IMG/VR virus record: IMGVR_UViG_3300045107_000421
Coordinates: 1 to 62,109 of that record
From: a virus
DNA: 62,109 nt
Direction: 5' to 3' (one strand)
Position numbers and translations under genes: made by a program. A model generated the notes under the pieces. The model searched no databases, had not been told where the DNA came from, and worked only from the letters and a program-made list of their open reading frames with translations. Positions 19,146-27,925 of this stretch are shown in pieces (the stretch's first letter is position 1; every line of letters begins with the position of its first letter).

Positions 19146-19916
19146 ATGGCAGTTCCTATTAAAACATCACAATTTGCAGAGTTATATATAATTGGAGTTA
19201 AAACACAGAATAACACTAATACAAAAGGAGAATATGGAACTGATACCCCTGATTTTTTAAATAATCAAAAGATAGATTTTTCAGATCCAGAAGGAAGAAA
19301 TTATAAAGCTGAAGTAGAAAAAATCGGACTTGCTACAAATTTAAGAATTAGCGAGTCTTTTGGATCAAGAAGTACAACTGTTATAGGAAATCCTGCACCT
19401 ATTTTTGTTCCTGGATTCTATGAAGGTACTATTTCAATGGATAGAGCAACTATATTGTTACAATCTTTTAAAAGTGGTACCTTCAGCCTTAACGCATTAG
19501 TTGCATATAACCCTAAAACATATTTTTATGAAAGCGGAAGTGTTAGTGGGGTAAGAAGATATTCACTAAGATCTTTAGGCGGACCTGTAGAAATTCCTAC
19601 GGATTTTTTAAATGACTCTACTGTTACTAGTTTTATTTCTTCCAGAGAATTTGAATATAATGAAACTTTTGTACCCCCATTTTTGTTTATTGTCGCGCTA
19701 AAGGATAAAATTATAGATCAAATTAGCAGAAATACTGGATTGTATGTTGCTATGATAAGAGACTTCAATGTTGCATTCTCTGCTGATAATGCTATAATTA
19801 TGGAGGATATTACTGCTGTAGCAAAACCATTACCTAGAACAGGGTGGTTCCAATCTATTAGCGAGTACTTTGAGACTGGTCCTAGCTTTGGTTATACTTA
19901 CGTTAATAGAAAGTAG
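19146..19916 (+). CDS. Tail tube protein (paralogue 2)
   Basis: This 256-residue protein has an AGGAGG ribosome binding site before the ATG, 11 nt after the first tube gene. It contains IGLATNLRISESFGSRSTT (near residues 59-77) and VPGFYEGTISMDRATILL, closely parallel to the first tube-like gene. It carries an extra N-terminal ~30 residues and a central insertion (KTYFYESGSVSGVRRYSLRS). A duplicated tube gene could give a main tube and an initiator or terminator ring; which is which cannot be told from sequence. Confidence 0.65.
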   Translation: MAVPIKTSQFAELYIIGVKTQNNTNTKGEYGTDTPDFLNNQKIDFSDPEGRNYKAEVEKIGLATNLRISESFGSRSTTVIGNPAPIFVPGFYEGTISMDRATILLQSFKSGTFSLNALVAYNPKTYFYESGSVSGVRRYSLRSLGGPVEIPTDFLNDSTVTSFISSREFEYNETFVPPFLFIVALKDKIIDQISRNTGLYVAMIRDFNVAFSADNAIIMEDITAVAKPLPRTGWFQSISEYFETGPSFGYTYVNRK

Positions 19917-19949
19917 TTTGTTTTGGTTTTCTAAAACCTCGATAAAAAT

Positions 19950-20261
19950 ATGGAAAATGAAATAACTATAAATAGTGAGACTAACAAGTCTAGCATTAAC
20001 TTTAATTTATCTTCTTTTGGCGGTCTTTTAAATAACAAAAATACTCTTGGGTCACATTTAAGAAATTTATATAAAAAAGAACCGTTAGAAAATGATTTTT
20101 TACAGTTATTAGAGGCGGCTTTTGAAAAAATAAAAGACAAAATAAATGAAGAATTAAATAATAAAAATAAGATTACTATAGTAACGACAAATGGAAAGGA
20201 AACTTTTTATTCTGATATTTTAGAAAAGTTTTTGCGAGAAAAATTAATTCTCAGTCACTGA
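19950..20261 (+). CDS. Small helical protein after tube genes
   Basis: This 103-residue protein begins MENEITINSETNKSS, then has FNLSSFGGLLNNKNTLGSH and a helical, Lys/Glu-rich C-terminal half (LQLLEAAFEKIKDKINEEL). It is the last plus-strand gene of the structural block and overlaps the convergent terminase gene by 18 nt. Tail assembly chaperones often follow the tube gene, and size and composition would fit, but no slippery site or second frame was found, so this remains a guess. Confidence 0.5.
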   Translation: MENEITINSETNKSSINFNLSSFGGLLNNKNTLGSHLRNLYKKEPLENDFLQLLEAAFEKIKDKINEELNNKNKITIVTTNGKETFYSDILEKFLREKLILSH

Positions 20262-22106
20262 TGTTGTTCCAAATAGTTTTTTTGCAAACTTGGATTCCTC
20301 CTCTTTTACAATTTGATTTAATTCTGAAGACAAAAATTTAGTTAAAGATATATTATTTGGGTTAGATATATCGTTAATTAATCCTCTTGGTGCTCCTACT
20401 ATTGAAATTGTGTTCAAAGGCAAATTTACTAGCAAATTTGTCAATATTGCAACTGTATCGGCCATATCTTTTGATGTATCAGGTTTGTGGTCAACCTTTT
20501 TCTTTTCTCTATCTTCTATTAAATTTATCATTTCCCAATAAAGTATTGGGTGATAGTATAAACTAATTCCTCCATTATCTAATTTATCTCCAGAAACTGA
20601 CGCTGCTTCCCCAAAAATTCTTTCTCTTAATAAAGAGTAGTTTTCATAAGTAACATATTTGTTATATATAACCTTTGAGTCAGTATATTTCCTTTGCAAC
20701 CATTGGGCGGTGGACGCAGAATTGTAAATATCAAAGAAAAAATACTTTATTTTAAAATTTAGTTTATCTGTTAGTTTTTCTATTAAATTATGTACTGCTG
20801 ATATTTGAATTTCTTCTTCGCTAAACATATATCCAGTAAATCTAAAAACGAAATCTATTACTGGTCTATTTATAAGTTTTCCTTCTCTTGAATAATAGTA
20901 TTCACGGTGACCTAAAGCAATTGCGTAAGCATCCCCTTCTGTAGATACTCTTCCTAAACCTGGGTCTGCTACTAAAACATAATCAACTCCTTCTTTGCCG
21001 ACAAAATTTTGTTTAAATGGAAGATCATATGGATTTAATGTTATATATTCTCCGTTTTTGTATGTAATTGACTCGCTTTTAGGGTTTTTATAAAAATCAT
21101 CAGAAGGTAGAGAAAAATCAAGAGGATGAAATTCTTGAGACTTTAGAGCTTTTTTTAACCTATCTACATCTTTAAACCAAGCATCAATAGCTTGTTCAGG
21201 AGGATTACAGGCATAAATTGTTTCCGCTTCTACTGGATTTCTTTCAAATTCAGTTCTAAAGGTATCTTTTGTAATATCATTTCTTGGATTGAATTCCCAA
21301 GTCGGGTATTTTGCAACAAAGGCATTTTTATCTTTTTCATAATCATTATGAAGCTTTTTTATCATTCCATTAGAACCAGAATAACGCATATAAGAAATAG
21401 CAAAAATTTTTTCTTTACCATTAAATCTTGATCGAGATGACGAGCGAAGCATAGTCCACATCTTATCGGGATTTCTAAAAGTATCTGCATCAATTTCGTC
21501 TACTACACCAACTAAAATATTTTTACCTTCTAGAGAATCAGATTCACTGTGACCAGAAACAAGATGAATATTTTTTGGAAATACTATATACCTATCTTTT
21601 ATATCCTTAGAGGGGTCAAATCCAAATTGTAAAAATGCTTTAGATCCTGCACTTCTTATATAATTTTTTAGAGGATCAAAAAATACAGATGTTGCTTGGT
21701 CAGCAGAAGCAGCAACATTAAGAAATGTTATTATTTCGGAACTAGGTATACCAAAGAATTTGTGAGGATTTCTCATACAAAGCAATTTATAAACAAGCCT
21801 CATAAAAATTACTCTTGTAATAAAATCTTTTCCGCCACCCTTTCCTACCCAAAGTATTATATAATTTATTAAATTTTCAAAATTATCGGCTATTTCTAAT
21901 ACTTTTCTTTGCGGATTTGAAAGACCATAAAGATTTATTCCTAAATAATCTTTACTTTCAACAAAAGTTAAAATATCTACAGGCTCTACCTCATATAATG
22001 AGGACCCCGGTAATACAGAATTATCTACTGCTTCATAAGTTTTTCTTTCTAAAATAGACTTTAGATCGTTTACCAAGTCTAAATTATTATTCTGTTTCTT
22101 TGACAT
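20244..22106 (-). CDS. terL: Terminase large subunit
   Basis: This 620-residue protein is the DNA-packaging motor: an ATPase followed by a nuclease. The Walker A-like GKGGGKD lies at residues 88-94, and the Walker B with catalytic Glu in ILVGVVDEID at 197-206. The coupling region follows near 255 (KIFAISYMRYSG). The RNase H-like nuclease has Asp in DYVLVADPGLGR near residue 380 and DMADTVAIL near 570. Length is normal for the family. The ATG at 22106 lies inside the end of the upstream gene (20-nt overlap), giving a small/large terminase pair. Confidence 0.9.
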   Translation of the reverse strand: MSKKQNNNLDLVNDLKSILERKTYEAVDNSVLPGSSLYEVEPVDILTFVESKDYLGINLYGLSNPQRKVLEIADNFENLINYIILWVGKGGGKDFITRVIFMRLVYKLLCMRNPHKFFGIPSSEIITFLNVAASADQATSVFFDPLKNYIRSAGSKAFLQFGFDPSKDIKDRYIVFPKNIHLVSGHSESDSLEGKNILVGVVDEIDADTFRNPDKMWTMLRSSSRSRFNGKEKIFAISYMRYSGSNGMIKKLHNDYEKDKNAFVAKYPTWEFNPRNDITKDTFRTEFERNPVEAETIYACNPPEQAIDAWFKDVDRLKKALKSQEFHPLDFSLPSDDFYKNPKSESITYKNGEYITLNPYDLPFKQNFVGKEGVDYVLVADPGLGRVSTEGDAYAIALGHREYYYSREGKLINRPVIDFVFRFTGYMFSEEEIQISAVHNLIEKLTDKLNFKIKYFFFDIYNSASTAQWLQRKYTDSKVIYNKYVTYENYSLLRERIFGEAASVSGDKLDNGGISLYYHPILYWEMINLIEDREKKKVDHKPDTSKDMADTVAILTNLLVNLPLNTISIVGAPRGLINDISNPNNISLTKFLSSELNQIVKEEESKFAKKLFGTTSVTEN

Positions 22107-22872
22107 CTATATCTATGATCTCCTTTCTGTCTTCAAGAATTTTATTTTTTCTTTTAGCTACCTGAACAACAAAATTTACAAAATCATCTAAAGATGTTGA
22201 TTCTAATAATGCTCTTGCATATTCATCTTGATTTAGCTTTTCATACAATTTTACAGCAACAGAAGGATCTAGATCTGTCATAATTTCGTAAATAGCTTTT
22301 ACAAAAGCTACTTCTCTTTGCTTATCAAGAACCTTCTCCATTAAAGATAAATATGCATTTGTTTGTTCTACAGCCAATTTTAGCAAAATTTCATTTCTTC
22401 TTATACTATCTCTCCAAGCATACATTAATTTTTTATTATCTATAGTTTTATCTAAACCATTTTCTGTTAGAGACTTAGCAATTTCTTCTCTTAATTTTTT
22501 AGAAAATGCTGCGTTAAAGGCGATTTCTTTGGAAAGAAGAGACACAGAATTAAAAAAAGAATATAAAACTCCTAAATGAGAACTAGGTTCTACGAATATA
22601 AGTTCTTGTAATTTGTCATCATCAAAATACCAAAGATAAAAATCTGTTAACAGCTTATGTATTATACTAGTAGAAACAGAGTGTCTTTTTGATATTTCTG
22701 ATATGCTTAAGTTATTTATTGTATAATCTTCTAAAACAAGAGTAATTATATCTTTTTGTGAAAGAGATCTATGCCTTTTTTGTGTTTCTTCTAAAGATGA
22801 AAACTCTAATATAGATTCTTTTAGATTTTCTTTATCTAAAGATTTAAATTCAGCTAGATTAATTTTGTCCAC
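22087..22872 (-). CDS. Probable terminase small subunit
   Basis: This 261-residue protein directly precedes and overlaps terL. It is almost entirely helical. Residues ~55-78 form a helix-turn-helix (NLSISEISKRHSVSTSIIHK), as expected for the DNA-recognition domain of a small terminase. The middle is a long coiled-coil-like region suited to ring assembly, and the acidic C-terminal tail (DRKEIIDIDVKETE) could contact the large subunit. The start is a GTG at 22872 that abuts a TATAAT-like box, so the true start could be further in; no alternative Met is close. Function rests on HTH plus gene order. Confidence 0.65.
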   Translation of the reverse strand: MDKINLAEFKSLDKENLKESILEFSSLEETQKRHRSLSQKDIITLVLEDYTINNLSISEISKRHSVSTSIIHKLLTDFYLWYFDDDKLQELIFVEPSSHLGVLYSFFNSVSLLSKEIAFNAAFSKKLREEIAKSLTENGLDKTIDNKKLMYAWRDSIRRNEILLKLAVEQTNAYLSLMEKVLDKQREVAFVKAIYEIMTDLDPSVAVKLYEKLNQDEYARALLESTSLDDFVNFVVQVAKRKNKILEDRKEIIDIDVKETE

Positions 22873-22900
22873 ATTATAATTTTAACATAAAAACAATTTT

Positions 22901-23170
22901 TTAAATAAATTTTTCAATTATTTCTTTATCATCAAACCCTTCTCTCAAAATTTTTAATTTTTTTAAAAACTCTAAAATTGTTTTATCTGGAGTAAATGGG
23001 CTTGATATTACATGATCTTTATAATTCATTATGCTTTCTATATCATCCCTGCACTTTATTACATATTCATTTTCTATATCAGCACAAAGACCTTCTAAAG
23101 CAACATATTTTATTCTTTTTTTGTTGCTTATTATACTATCTATATAAAAAACTTTTATTGGTTTTTCCAC
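22901..23170 (-). CDS. Small hypothetical protein, start redefined by promoter
   Basis: The longest frame starts at 23203, but its first 11 codons are the translated promoter (they contain TGCAAAC and TATAAT). The GTG at 23170, 6 nt after the -10 box, gives an 89-residue product beginning MEKPIKVFYID, exactly as in the leaderless baseplate J-like gene. The protein is mixed alpha/beta (IKYVALEGLCADIENEYVIKC) with no recognised family. It is upstream of the small terminase gene on the same strand, separated by about 30 nt, and may be co-transcribed with packaging genes. Confidence 0.55.
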   Translation of the reverse strand: MEKPIKVFYIDSIISNKKRIKYVALEGLCADIENEYVIKCRDDIESIMNYKDHVISSPFTPDKTILEFLKKLKILREGFDDKEIIEKFI

Positions 23171-23176
23171 TACTTT

Positions 23177-23201
23177 ATTATAGAACAGTTTGCAAAAAAA
23201 C
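23177..23201 (-). promoter_or_regulatory. Phage promoter for terminase-side operon
   Basis: On the minus strand GTTTTTTTGCAAAC is followed by TGTTC and TATAAT (plus-strand ATTATA at 23177-23182). It is a slightly diverged member of the TTTTCTGCAAAC family. GTG at 23170 follows after 6 nt. Its upstream motif overlaps the -35 region of a divergent plus-strand promoter. Confidence 0.7.
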
Positions 23202-23219
23202 AAAATTTTTTGATATAAT
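23190..23219 (+). promoter_or_regulatory. Sigma70-like promoter overlapping a divergent phage promoter
   Basis: TTGCAA (23190-23195), 18 bp, TATAAT (23214-23219); ATG at 23229 follows after 9 nt. The -35 box shares its bases with the upstream motif of the minus-strand promoter, so the two directions may compete. Confidence 0.5.
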
Positions 23220-23228
23220 TAAATATAT

Positions 23229-23834
23229 ATGTTAATAATTAATATTATAGGACAAATTGTTGCATTAATATTTTCTTTACTAAAGCTTTTTTCAATATTT
23301 AAAGACTTAAATGTTCAACATAAAAGTGATGGCGCTATAATAAACAGCAAAGCTGAAGAACAACCTAAAAACGATTCTGTTAAAGACAATAATTCTAATC
23401 AAGAAAATAAAGTCAACAATAATATAAAAAATGAAAATATTGATTCAACAAAAAACAATGAAACAAACTTTTTGCAAAATAAATCATATTTTTATACTCA
23501 CTGTAAGAATACTAAAACATTTGACAGTTTACCTGATAAAGTAAAAACTTTATATTTTACAGAATTCAACGATTATATAGAAAAAAATTCTTTATGCGAA
23601 AAGTATGAATTTAACAATGGGGAAAATAAATCACAAGAATCATTTCCAATAAAAAACAAAGAAATAGAAGCAACATTAAATAGAGAAAAGGAAAAAAACA
23701 GATTAATTAACAAAATATTCTTCATAATTAATAATTATGGAGATAAAACTAAATTCTTAAAACTTGATGATGATATACAAACACTTAACCCAAAAGAATT
23801 CGAATCTTATGCCGAGAAAAATTTCAAAAGATAA
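23229..23834 (+). CDS. Membrane-anchored protein with disordered region
   Basis: This 201-residue protein starts 9 nt after a -10 box without a ribosome binding site. Residues 1-24 (LIINIIGQIVALIFSLLKLF) form a single hydrophobic helix, a membrane anchor or uncleaved signal. Residues 30-95 are low-complexity Asn, Lys, Ser, Glu. The rest is charged and helical (YFTEFNDYIEKNSLCEKYEF). It forms a two-gene plus-strand island with a small HTH gene that overlaps its end by 26 nt, lying between minus-strand terminase and baseplate operons. No family is recognised; an early or lysis-timing role is possible but unsupported. Confidence 0.55.
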   Translation: MLIINIIGQIVALIFSLLKLFSIFKDLNVQHKSDGAIINSKAEEQPKNDSVKDNNSNQENKVNNNIKNENIDSTKNNETNFLQNKSYFYTHCKNTKTFDSLPDKVKTLYFTEFNDYIEKNSLCEKYEFNNGENKSQESFPIKNKEIEATLNREKEKNRLINKIFFIINNYGDKTKFLKLDDDIQTLNPKEFESYAEKNFKR

Positions 23835-24186
23835 AATTATCTTACTAGAAAAGGCATTTGAATTGTACGTTCAAAATAAAAGCACAAATTATTTTGAATT
23901 ATCTCAACAATTTAATTTACCTTATTCTACTCTAAGAAGATTTATTATAAATAAAATGAAAGAATTTGATATAGAAAATAATAGAAAGTTTATTGAATTT
24001 CCTTATGAGGGTTTTGAGTGCTTAAACGAAGGTGATACTTTTTCTTGGTATGATGGGGGGGCAATTTTTAAATTTGTCAAAAAAGAAAAAATATCAGATG
24101 AAATTTTTTGGCTTGCCGTAGAAACAAAAACAAAAACAGAAAACTTTTTTCTTTCAGAAACTTTAGATACTTGCAAAAGAAATTAA
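23809..24186 (+). CDS. Small helix-turn-helix DNA-binding protein
   Basis: The frame opens at 23764, but ATG at 23809 (MPRKISKDKIILLEK) gives a natural N-terminus with a 26-nt overlap with the upstream gene. The 125-residue product has a clear helix-turn-helix at about residues 24-45 (YFELSQQFNLPYSTLRRF), like the DNA-binding part of Fis/homeodomain-type or small-terminase proteins. A C-terminal beta part follows (GDTFSWYDGGAIFKFVKK). It is a candidate transcription regulator, and therefore a candidate partner of the phage promoter motif; nothing in the sequence proves this. Confidence 0.6.
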   Translation: MPRKISKDKIILLEKAFELYVQNKSTNYFELSQQFNLPYSTLRRFIINKMKEFDIENNRKFIEFPYEGFECLNEGDTFSWYDGGAIFKFVKKEKISDEIFWLAVETKTKTENFFLSETLDTCKRN

Positions 24187-24674
24187 AAAACCTGCATATC
24201 AAGTATTAGTTTATATTCAAAATTTCTAGGCTTAATATCCAAATTAATTTTTATGTAATAAGATTGATTTTCTCTTATTAAAGAAGCTGTTATATCATTT
24301 ACGTATTCAATGTCTTCAAATTCTTCCAAATTACTATTCATCAGTCTAACTAGAGCATTTAAATCTATTTGATTATTCATTTTTCCAATAAAAAATTCAA
24401 TATTTGTACCAAAATTTGGAAATCCTGGTAATGTTCCTCTAGGGGTTATTAAATAAAAATATAATCTTTGCACAAAAGCTTCTAAGTTATATACAAAAAT
24501 TAAATCACTATCATTAAAATCTATATCTCCATCATAATTTAGTCTGATATCATTGGGTAAAGTTTGTTGCTGATTTTTAAAGTTTAGTTGTCCCTTATAT
24601 GGATCGAATACAGAAAGTACATTGTCTCTCTGTATATATGTGTTAACTATTTGTAAAGAATTCCATCTAGGCAT
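24183..24674 (-). CDS. Baseplate wedge protein, GPW/gp25 family
   Basis: This 163-residue protein fits the gp25/W lysozyme-like baseplate family. The core LEAFVQRLYFYLITPRGTLP, then GFPNFGTNIEFFIGK near residues 65-97, matches the family pattern of a helix, an 'L-T-x-x-G' turn and 'P-x-F-G-(S/T)-x-(L/I)'. A C-terminal beta-meander (SYYIKINLDIKPRNFEYKLIL) follows as expected. It connects the central hub to the wedges in contractile tails. It overlaps the upstream gene by 8 nt and ends convergently against the HTH gene (4-nt overlap). Confidence 0.8.
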   Translation of the reverse strand: MPRWNSLQIVNTYIQRDNVLSVFDPYKGQLNFKNQQQTLPNDIRLNYDGDIDFNDSDLIFVYNLEAFVQRLYFYLITPRGTLPGFPNFGTNIEFFIGKMNNQIDLNALVRLMNSNLEEFEDIEYVNDITASLIRENQSYYIKINLDIKPRNFEYKLILDMQVF

Positions 24675-25236
24675 TAGCTATATTTTTTAATAAACTATAG
24701 ATTTTTTCAGTAAGATCTTCGTTCATGTCATCTATTGATAACTTAATGATATGGATTAGTTTTTGTTTGAATAAATCTAAATTATGTATATCATCTTTTA
24801 GTATTTTTAGGGCATTTTTAGTGAGTTTATAATCCTCATAAAAAAATCTCACAATTTGATTAGCTATATAGCATTCATCGTCTGCTATGAAAACTCCATA
24901 AAATTCTTTATTTTTTAATACTATGGCGTAGTTTACATAACAAAATTCTTTTGCAAGTCTAAGAAGAAATAATTCTTGTTTTGAATTTTTAAAAACACCT
25001 TCTGGTTCCCCAATAAAATAAATTTTTCCGTTTTTTAAATCTTTATCAGTAGTTATAATTTTTTCATCAACAAACGAGTAGAAATTATTATCATCTTGTC
25101 TTAAATGTGGTAGGATGATACCATCACTATATAACCATCTGTCTTCATATGAGAAAGTTCTAGAAAACTTATCAATATTTATAGATAATTTTTCTTTTAT
25201 ATATTCTAATATTTTTTTATTTTTGATTTCTAACAT
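24667..25236 (-). CDS. Hypothetical protein in baseplate operon
   Basis: This 189-residue protein starts 4 nt after the stop of the fibre gene and overlaps the gp25-like gene by 8 nt, so it is translationally coupled to both. The N-terminal part is charged (MLEIKNKKILEYIKEKL), the middle is beta-rich (GKIYFIGEPEGVFKN; YAIVLKNKEFYGVFIADDECYI) and the C-terminus is helical (DLTEKIYSLLKNIANA). No motif is recognised. The tight coupling with a gp25-like protein suggests a baseplate or baseplate-assembly role. Confidence 0.55.
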   Translation of the reverse strand: MLEIKNKKILEYIKEKLSINIDKFSRTFSYEDRWLYSDGIILPHLRQDDNNFYSFVDEKIITTDKDLKNGKIYFIGEPEGVFKNSKQELFLLRLAKEFCYVNYAIVLKNKEFYGVFIADDECYIANQIVRFFYEDYKLTKNALKILKDDIHNLDLFKQKLIHIIKLSIDDMNEDLTEKIYSLLKNIANA

Positions 25237-25240
25237 AATT

Positions 25241-26020
25241 CTAGAAGCTAGATATTTGATTAAATATTATATATGGATTTGTTTGCATTACAACATTTCC
25301 ATTAAAGTTTGCTGTATTACTTACATTTAAATTATTTAAATTTGACGTACCTAAAACTGATAAATTTCCATTTATTGTTGAGTCTCCTGATATATTTAAA
25401 TTGCTGTTTCCATTTATATTTCCAGTTATAGTTAATGTAGAACTTCCATTTATTGGTCCATTAACTGATAAAGTACCGGTTACATTTGTATTGTTATTTA
25501 AATTTGTTACTCCAGAAACAGTTAATGTTCCTTGTAACGAAGAATTTCTACCTACATTTAAATCTCTACCAACCGATAAATCCAACCCTATATTTCCATT
25601 ACCACCTGCATTTATATTATTAGTTATAGTAGCATCTGTTCCTACGGAAAGGCTAGTTAAAACAGTAAAGTTTTGTCTAACAATACCAGTACCATAAACA
25701 TCTAAATTTCCTGTTGCAGTAACATTTTTATGTTTTCCATGATTCGCGGGATCATTATCTGTCGAGTAATGTTCAACTTCAAAATCTGATTTTAATTGAA
25801 GATAGCTATTATAAATAAATGTTAAATTGTAAAAAGGAACTTTATACCATTTAACATTTGGGTCTTGTTTATCTTGTCCAAAAACATCTAGAATAACGCT
25901 TCTTATAAAATTTAAATCTTGTTCTAAAGTTAATGAAGATTCTGCTAGTAGAACGTCTAATCTATCGTTAAAAATAGATGAGTTATAAATTTCTTGTTGT
26001 GTTATATAACAAACTGACAT
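25241..26020 (-). CDS. Tail fibre/spike with repetitive beta-strand tip
   Basis: This 259-residue protein has an N-terminal ~100-residue anchor (SVCYITQQEIYNSSIF). It then has about ten short repeats of the pattern hydrophobic-x-(V/I)-x-G-x-(S/T)-x-(L/I)-N-(G/N) (such as DLSVGRDLNVGRNSSLQGTL), each 12-18 residues. These are typical of trimeric beta-helix or beta-prism fibre shafts. Similar repeats end the large gene at 48612-50387, so both may belong to one receptor-binding apparatus. No chaperone or peptidase motif is visible. Co-directional with the gp25-like gene. Confidence 0.65.
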   Translation of the reverse strand: MSVCYITQQEIYNSSIFNDRLDVLLAESSLTLEQDLNFIRSVILDVFGQDKQDPNVKWYKVPFYNLTFIYNSYLQLKSDFEVEHYSTDNDPANHGKHKNVTATGNLDVYGTGIVRQNFTVLTSLSVGTDATITNNINAGGNGNIGLDLSVGRDLNVGRNSSLQGTLTVSGVTNLNNNTNVTGTLSVNGPINGSSTLTITGNINGNSNLNISGDSTINGNLSVLGTSNLNNLNVSNTANFNGNVVMQTNPYIIFNQISSF

Positions 26021-26062
26021 GGTGTGTAAAGTATTTTACAAAAATTTTTTGAGTAACTATTT

Positions 26063-27469
26063 TTAAACATTTCTAAAAACATTAAACATAAAGTTATTCG
26101 GTGGGCAAGCATTATATATTGGTGGTACTTGTATTACATCATTATTTGATGTACCGTATTGTATTGCATATACTACGCTTATTCCAGTATATAATGAAAC
26201 ATCTCTAACTGTACCACCGCCTATATCAAATCTAAGTAATGGTCTTAGATGTAGTTCAATTCTATTTGAGCTTGTTTCTGTGTATTTTGAAGTAGAATAT
26301 GGCACAGCAAATCCGTTTGTCGGATATAAAAGTCTAGATTTTTTATCACTTCCTACAATTATATTACAGTCTGTATCTATTTTATATAATGCTCCGTCTC
26401 CTCCAGGGCTTAAATATGCGGTGTTAAATTGATAGTTTATTTCATAATCAGAAACCCCACCTGATGAGAAATTTCCAACATTAGTTAATTTAGCAAGACT
26501 TGGAAGAGGGTTATAAAAATAAACCCAATATCCACCGCCACCTAAAGAAGGTGCCCCTAGACTTACTCCTCTGTCTGGATATACTTGCTCTATAGATGCT
26601 ATGTATAACTTATTAAAGTTATCTATAGCATTTCTAAGATCAGACGGAACAGATGCGTCTTTATTAATTAGGGGCCAAAGAGGTATATAGAAATACCTAT
26701 TAGTCACCGATGCATTATATAAATTATTATATAAATCGCCTTCATATGTATATATACCATCCAAACTTCCTGGGGTGTTAATCATTGTAACGTTATTTGC
26801 GTCAATTGAGTGAAAAGCAGTTGAGCCGCCATCTTGAAAATCCTTAACATATGGAGTATATCCAGTATTTTTGTAAGAACTTACATTAATATACCAGGGC
26901 TCTCTAGCCCAACCAACTCCTCTTGCTAGTGTTTCACTACCATTTGAATAAATAGATGTTACTGCATTTGGAGCTAAAGGAGTTAAATAATAATTTTTAG
27001 GATTATTCCAATTAATTGCGTCTTCTAAAGAGTCAAATTGAAAATACCAAGCTTCTATAGAAAACGGGCTTAATTTTGCTCTATCAGAAGAAGGAGCTGT
27101 AGATGTATCCCAAGGAGCCACACTATAATTTTTCATTGAAAATGAGTACAAAATCATAGCTCTAAAATACAAATAATTAGACTGTTTACCTAACTGTATA
27201 GTAACAGGACTATAATTTACAGAGCAATTTTGCCCAGCATTAGCTTTATATAAGGTAATTGAATTATTGCTTGCATCGTATGTAATATAGTTTTTCTTAG
27301 GCAAATCGGTACCGGAAGGCGGACAATACCCCTCATCTGTACCTTGAGATTGCAATTTAACGCATGTAGCTGTAGATGGTAAATTATTTCCCGTTATAGG
27401 TGTATCTGAAACACATAAAAATCTGTTAGAAGATCCCGTTTTTTGCGCTATTGTAAAGTAATATGGCAT
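26063..27469 (-). CDS. Virion protein, probably fibre/adhesin
   Basis: This 468-residue protein has an AGGT-containing leader before ATG. It is Ser, Asn, Tyr and Pro rich with Gly-rich turns (SLGAPSLGGGGYWVYFYNPL). Several cysteines occur in the first 80 residues (FLCVSDTP, ATCVKLQ, GYCPPSG, GQNCSVN), plus DTDCNIIVG later, so disulfides or metal sites are possible. No enzyme motif is recognised. It lies between a small protein and a spike gene of the baseplate operon and is likely an extracellular-facing virion component. Confidence 0.55.
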   Translation of the reverse strand: MPYYFTIAQKTGSSNRFLCVSDTPITGNNLPSTATCVKLQSQGTDEGYCPPSGTDLPKKNYITYDASNNSITLYKANAGQNCSVNYSPVTIQLGKQSNYLYFRAMILYSFSMKNYSVAPWDTSTAPSSDRAKLSPFSIEAWYFQFDSLEDAINWNNPKNYYLTPLAPNAVTSIYSNGSETLARGVGWAREPWYINVSSYKNTGYTPYVKDFQDGGSTAFHSIDANNVTMINTPGSLDGIYTYEGDLYNNLYNASVTNRYFYIPLWPLINKDASVPSDLRNAIDNFNKLYIASIEQVYPDRGVSLGAPSLGGGGYWVYFYNPLPSLAKLTNVGNFSSGGVSDYEINYQFNTAYLSPGGDGALYKIDTDCNIIVGSDKKSRLLYPTNGFAVPYSTSKYTETSSNRIELHLRPLLRFDIGGGTVRDVSLYTGISVVYAIQYGTSNNDVIQVPPIYNACPPNNFMFNVFRNV

Positions 27470-27475
27470 ATATAC

Positions 27476-27925
27476 CTATTGTATGTCTAATGATTTTGAT
27501 AAATAATTTATTAAAATTAAATCAGAGACATTTACAACTAAACTTTGCGGTCTAATATAATTTACTACAAACTTATCTAAGTTTAACATATTTTTTATAT
27601 TGATTTCATAATTTTTTGAAAATTCTACAATATTGAAATTACCAAAGTCAAACATATGTACTATATATTCATTTGATATTGTGTTTATCTCTAAAATCAG
27701 TTCTGAATTGCTGGGAATTTTGTTTTCAATTGTATAAACAAAAGAATTTAAAGATGATAAAACTGCGTTATTGGTTATAGTTGAAATTAAATAATCATCT
27801 ACATATGTTTGTATTGTAAAATACTCTGATACATTGCTTATGCGCGATAACTTAGTAAGATCAATTATTAAACTTTGATCTTTTTGAGAATTATTTTTAT
27901 AATAAAGTTCTAATAATTTATTCAC
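27476..27925 (-). CDS. Hypothetical protein
   Basis: This 149-residue protein overlaps the upstream thioredoxin-like gene by 8 nt and ends 6 nt before the next start. It begins MNKLLELYYKNNSQKDQS and shows alternating hydrophobic residues (YFTIQTYVDDYLISTITNNA; ELILEINTISNEYIVHMFDF) typical of a beta-sandwich. No cysteine or catalytic pattern is seen. It is translationally coupled within the operon and is probably a small structural or assembly protein; not recognised. Confidence 0.5.
   Translation of the reverse strand: MNKLLELYYKNNSQKDQSLIIDLTKLSRISNVSEYFTIQTYVDDYLISTITNNAVLSSLNSFVYTIENKIPSNSELILEINTISNEYIVHMFDFGNFNIVEFSKNYEINIKNMLNLDKFVVNYIRPQSLVVNVSDLILINYLSKSLDIQ

Noticed and set aside
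24053-24061. G7 run in the HTH gene (and C7 run near 34298-34304 in the resolvase gene) as programmed frameshift sites
   Set aside because: Both genes continue in frame with sensible Gly-Gly codons and no overlapping alternative frame of useful length.
25401-25697. 98-codon plus-strand frame opposite the fibre repeats
   Set aside because: It is the antisense shadow of the repetitive beta-strand gene, with no ribosome binding site; the minus-strand frame has the protein-like repeat pattern.
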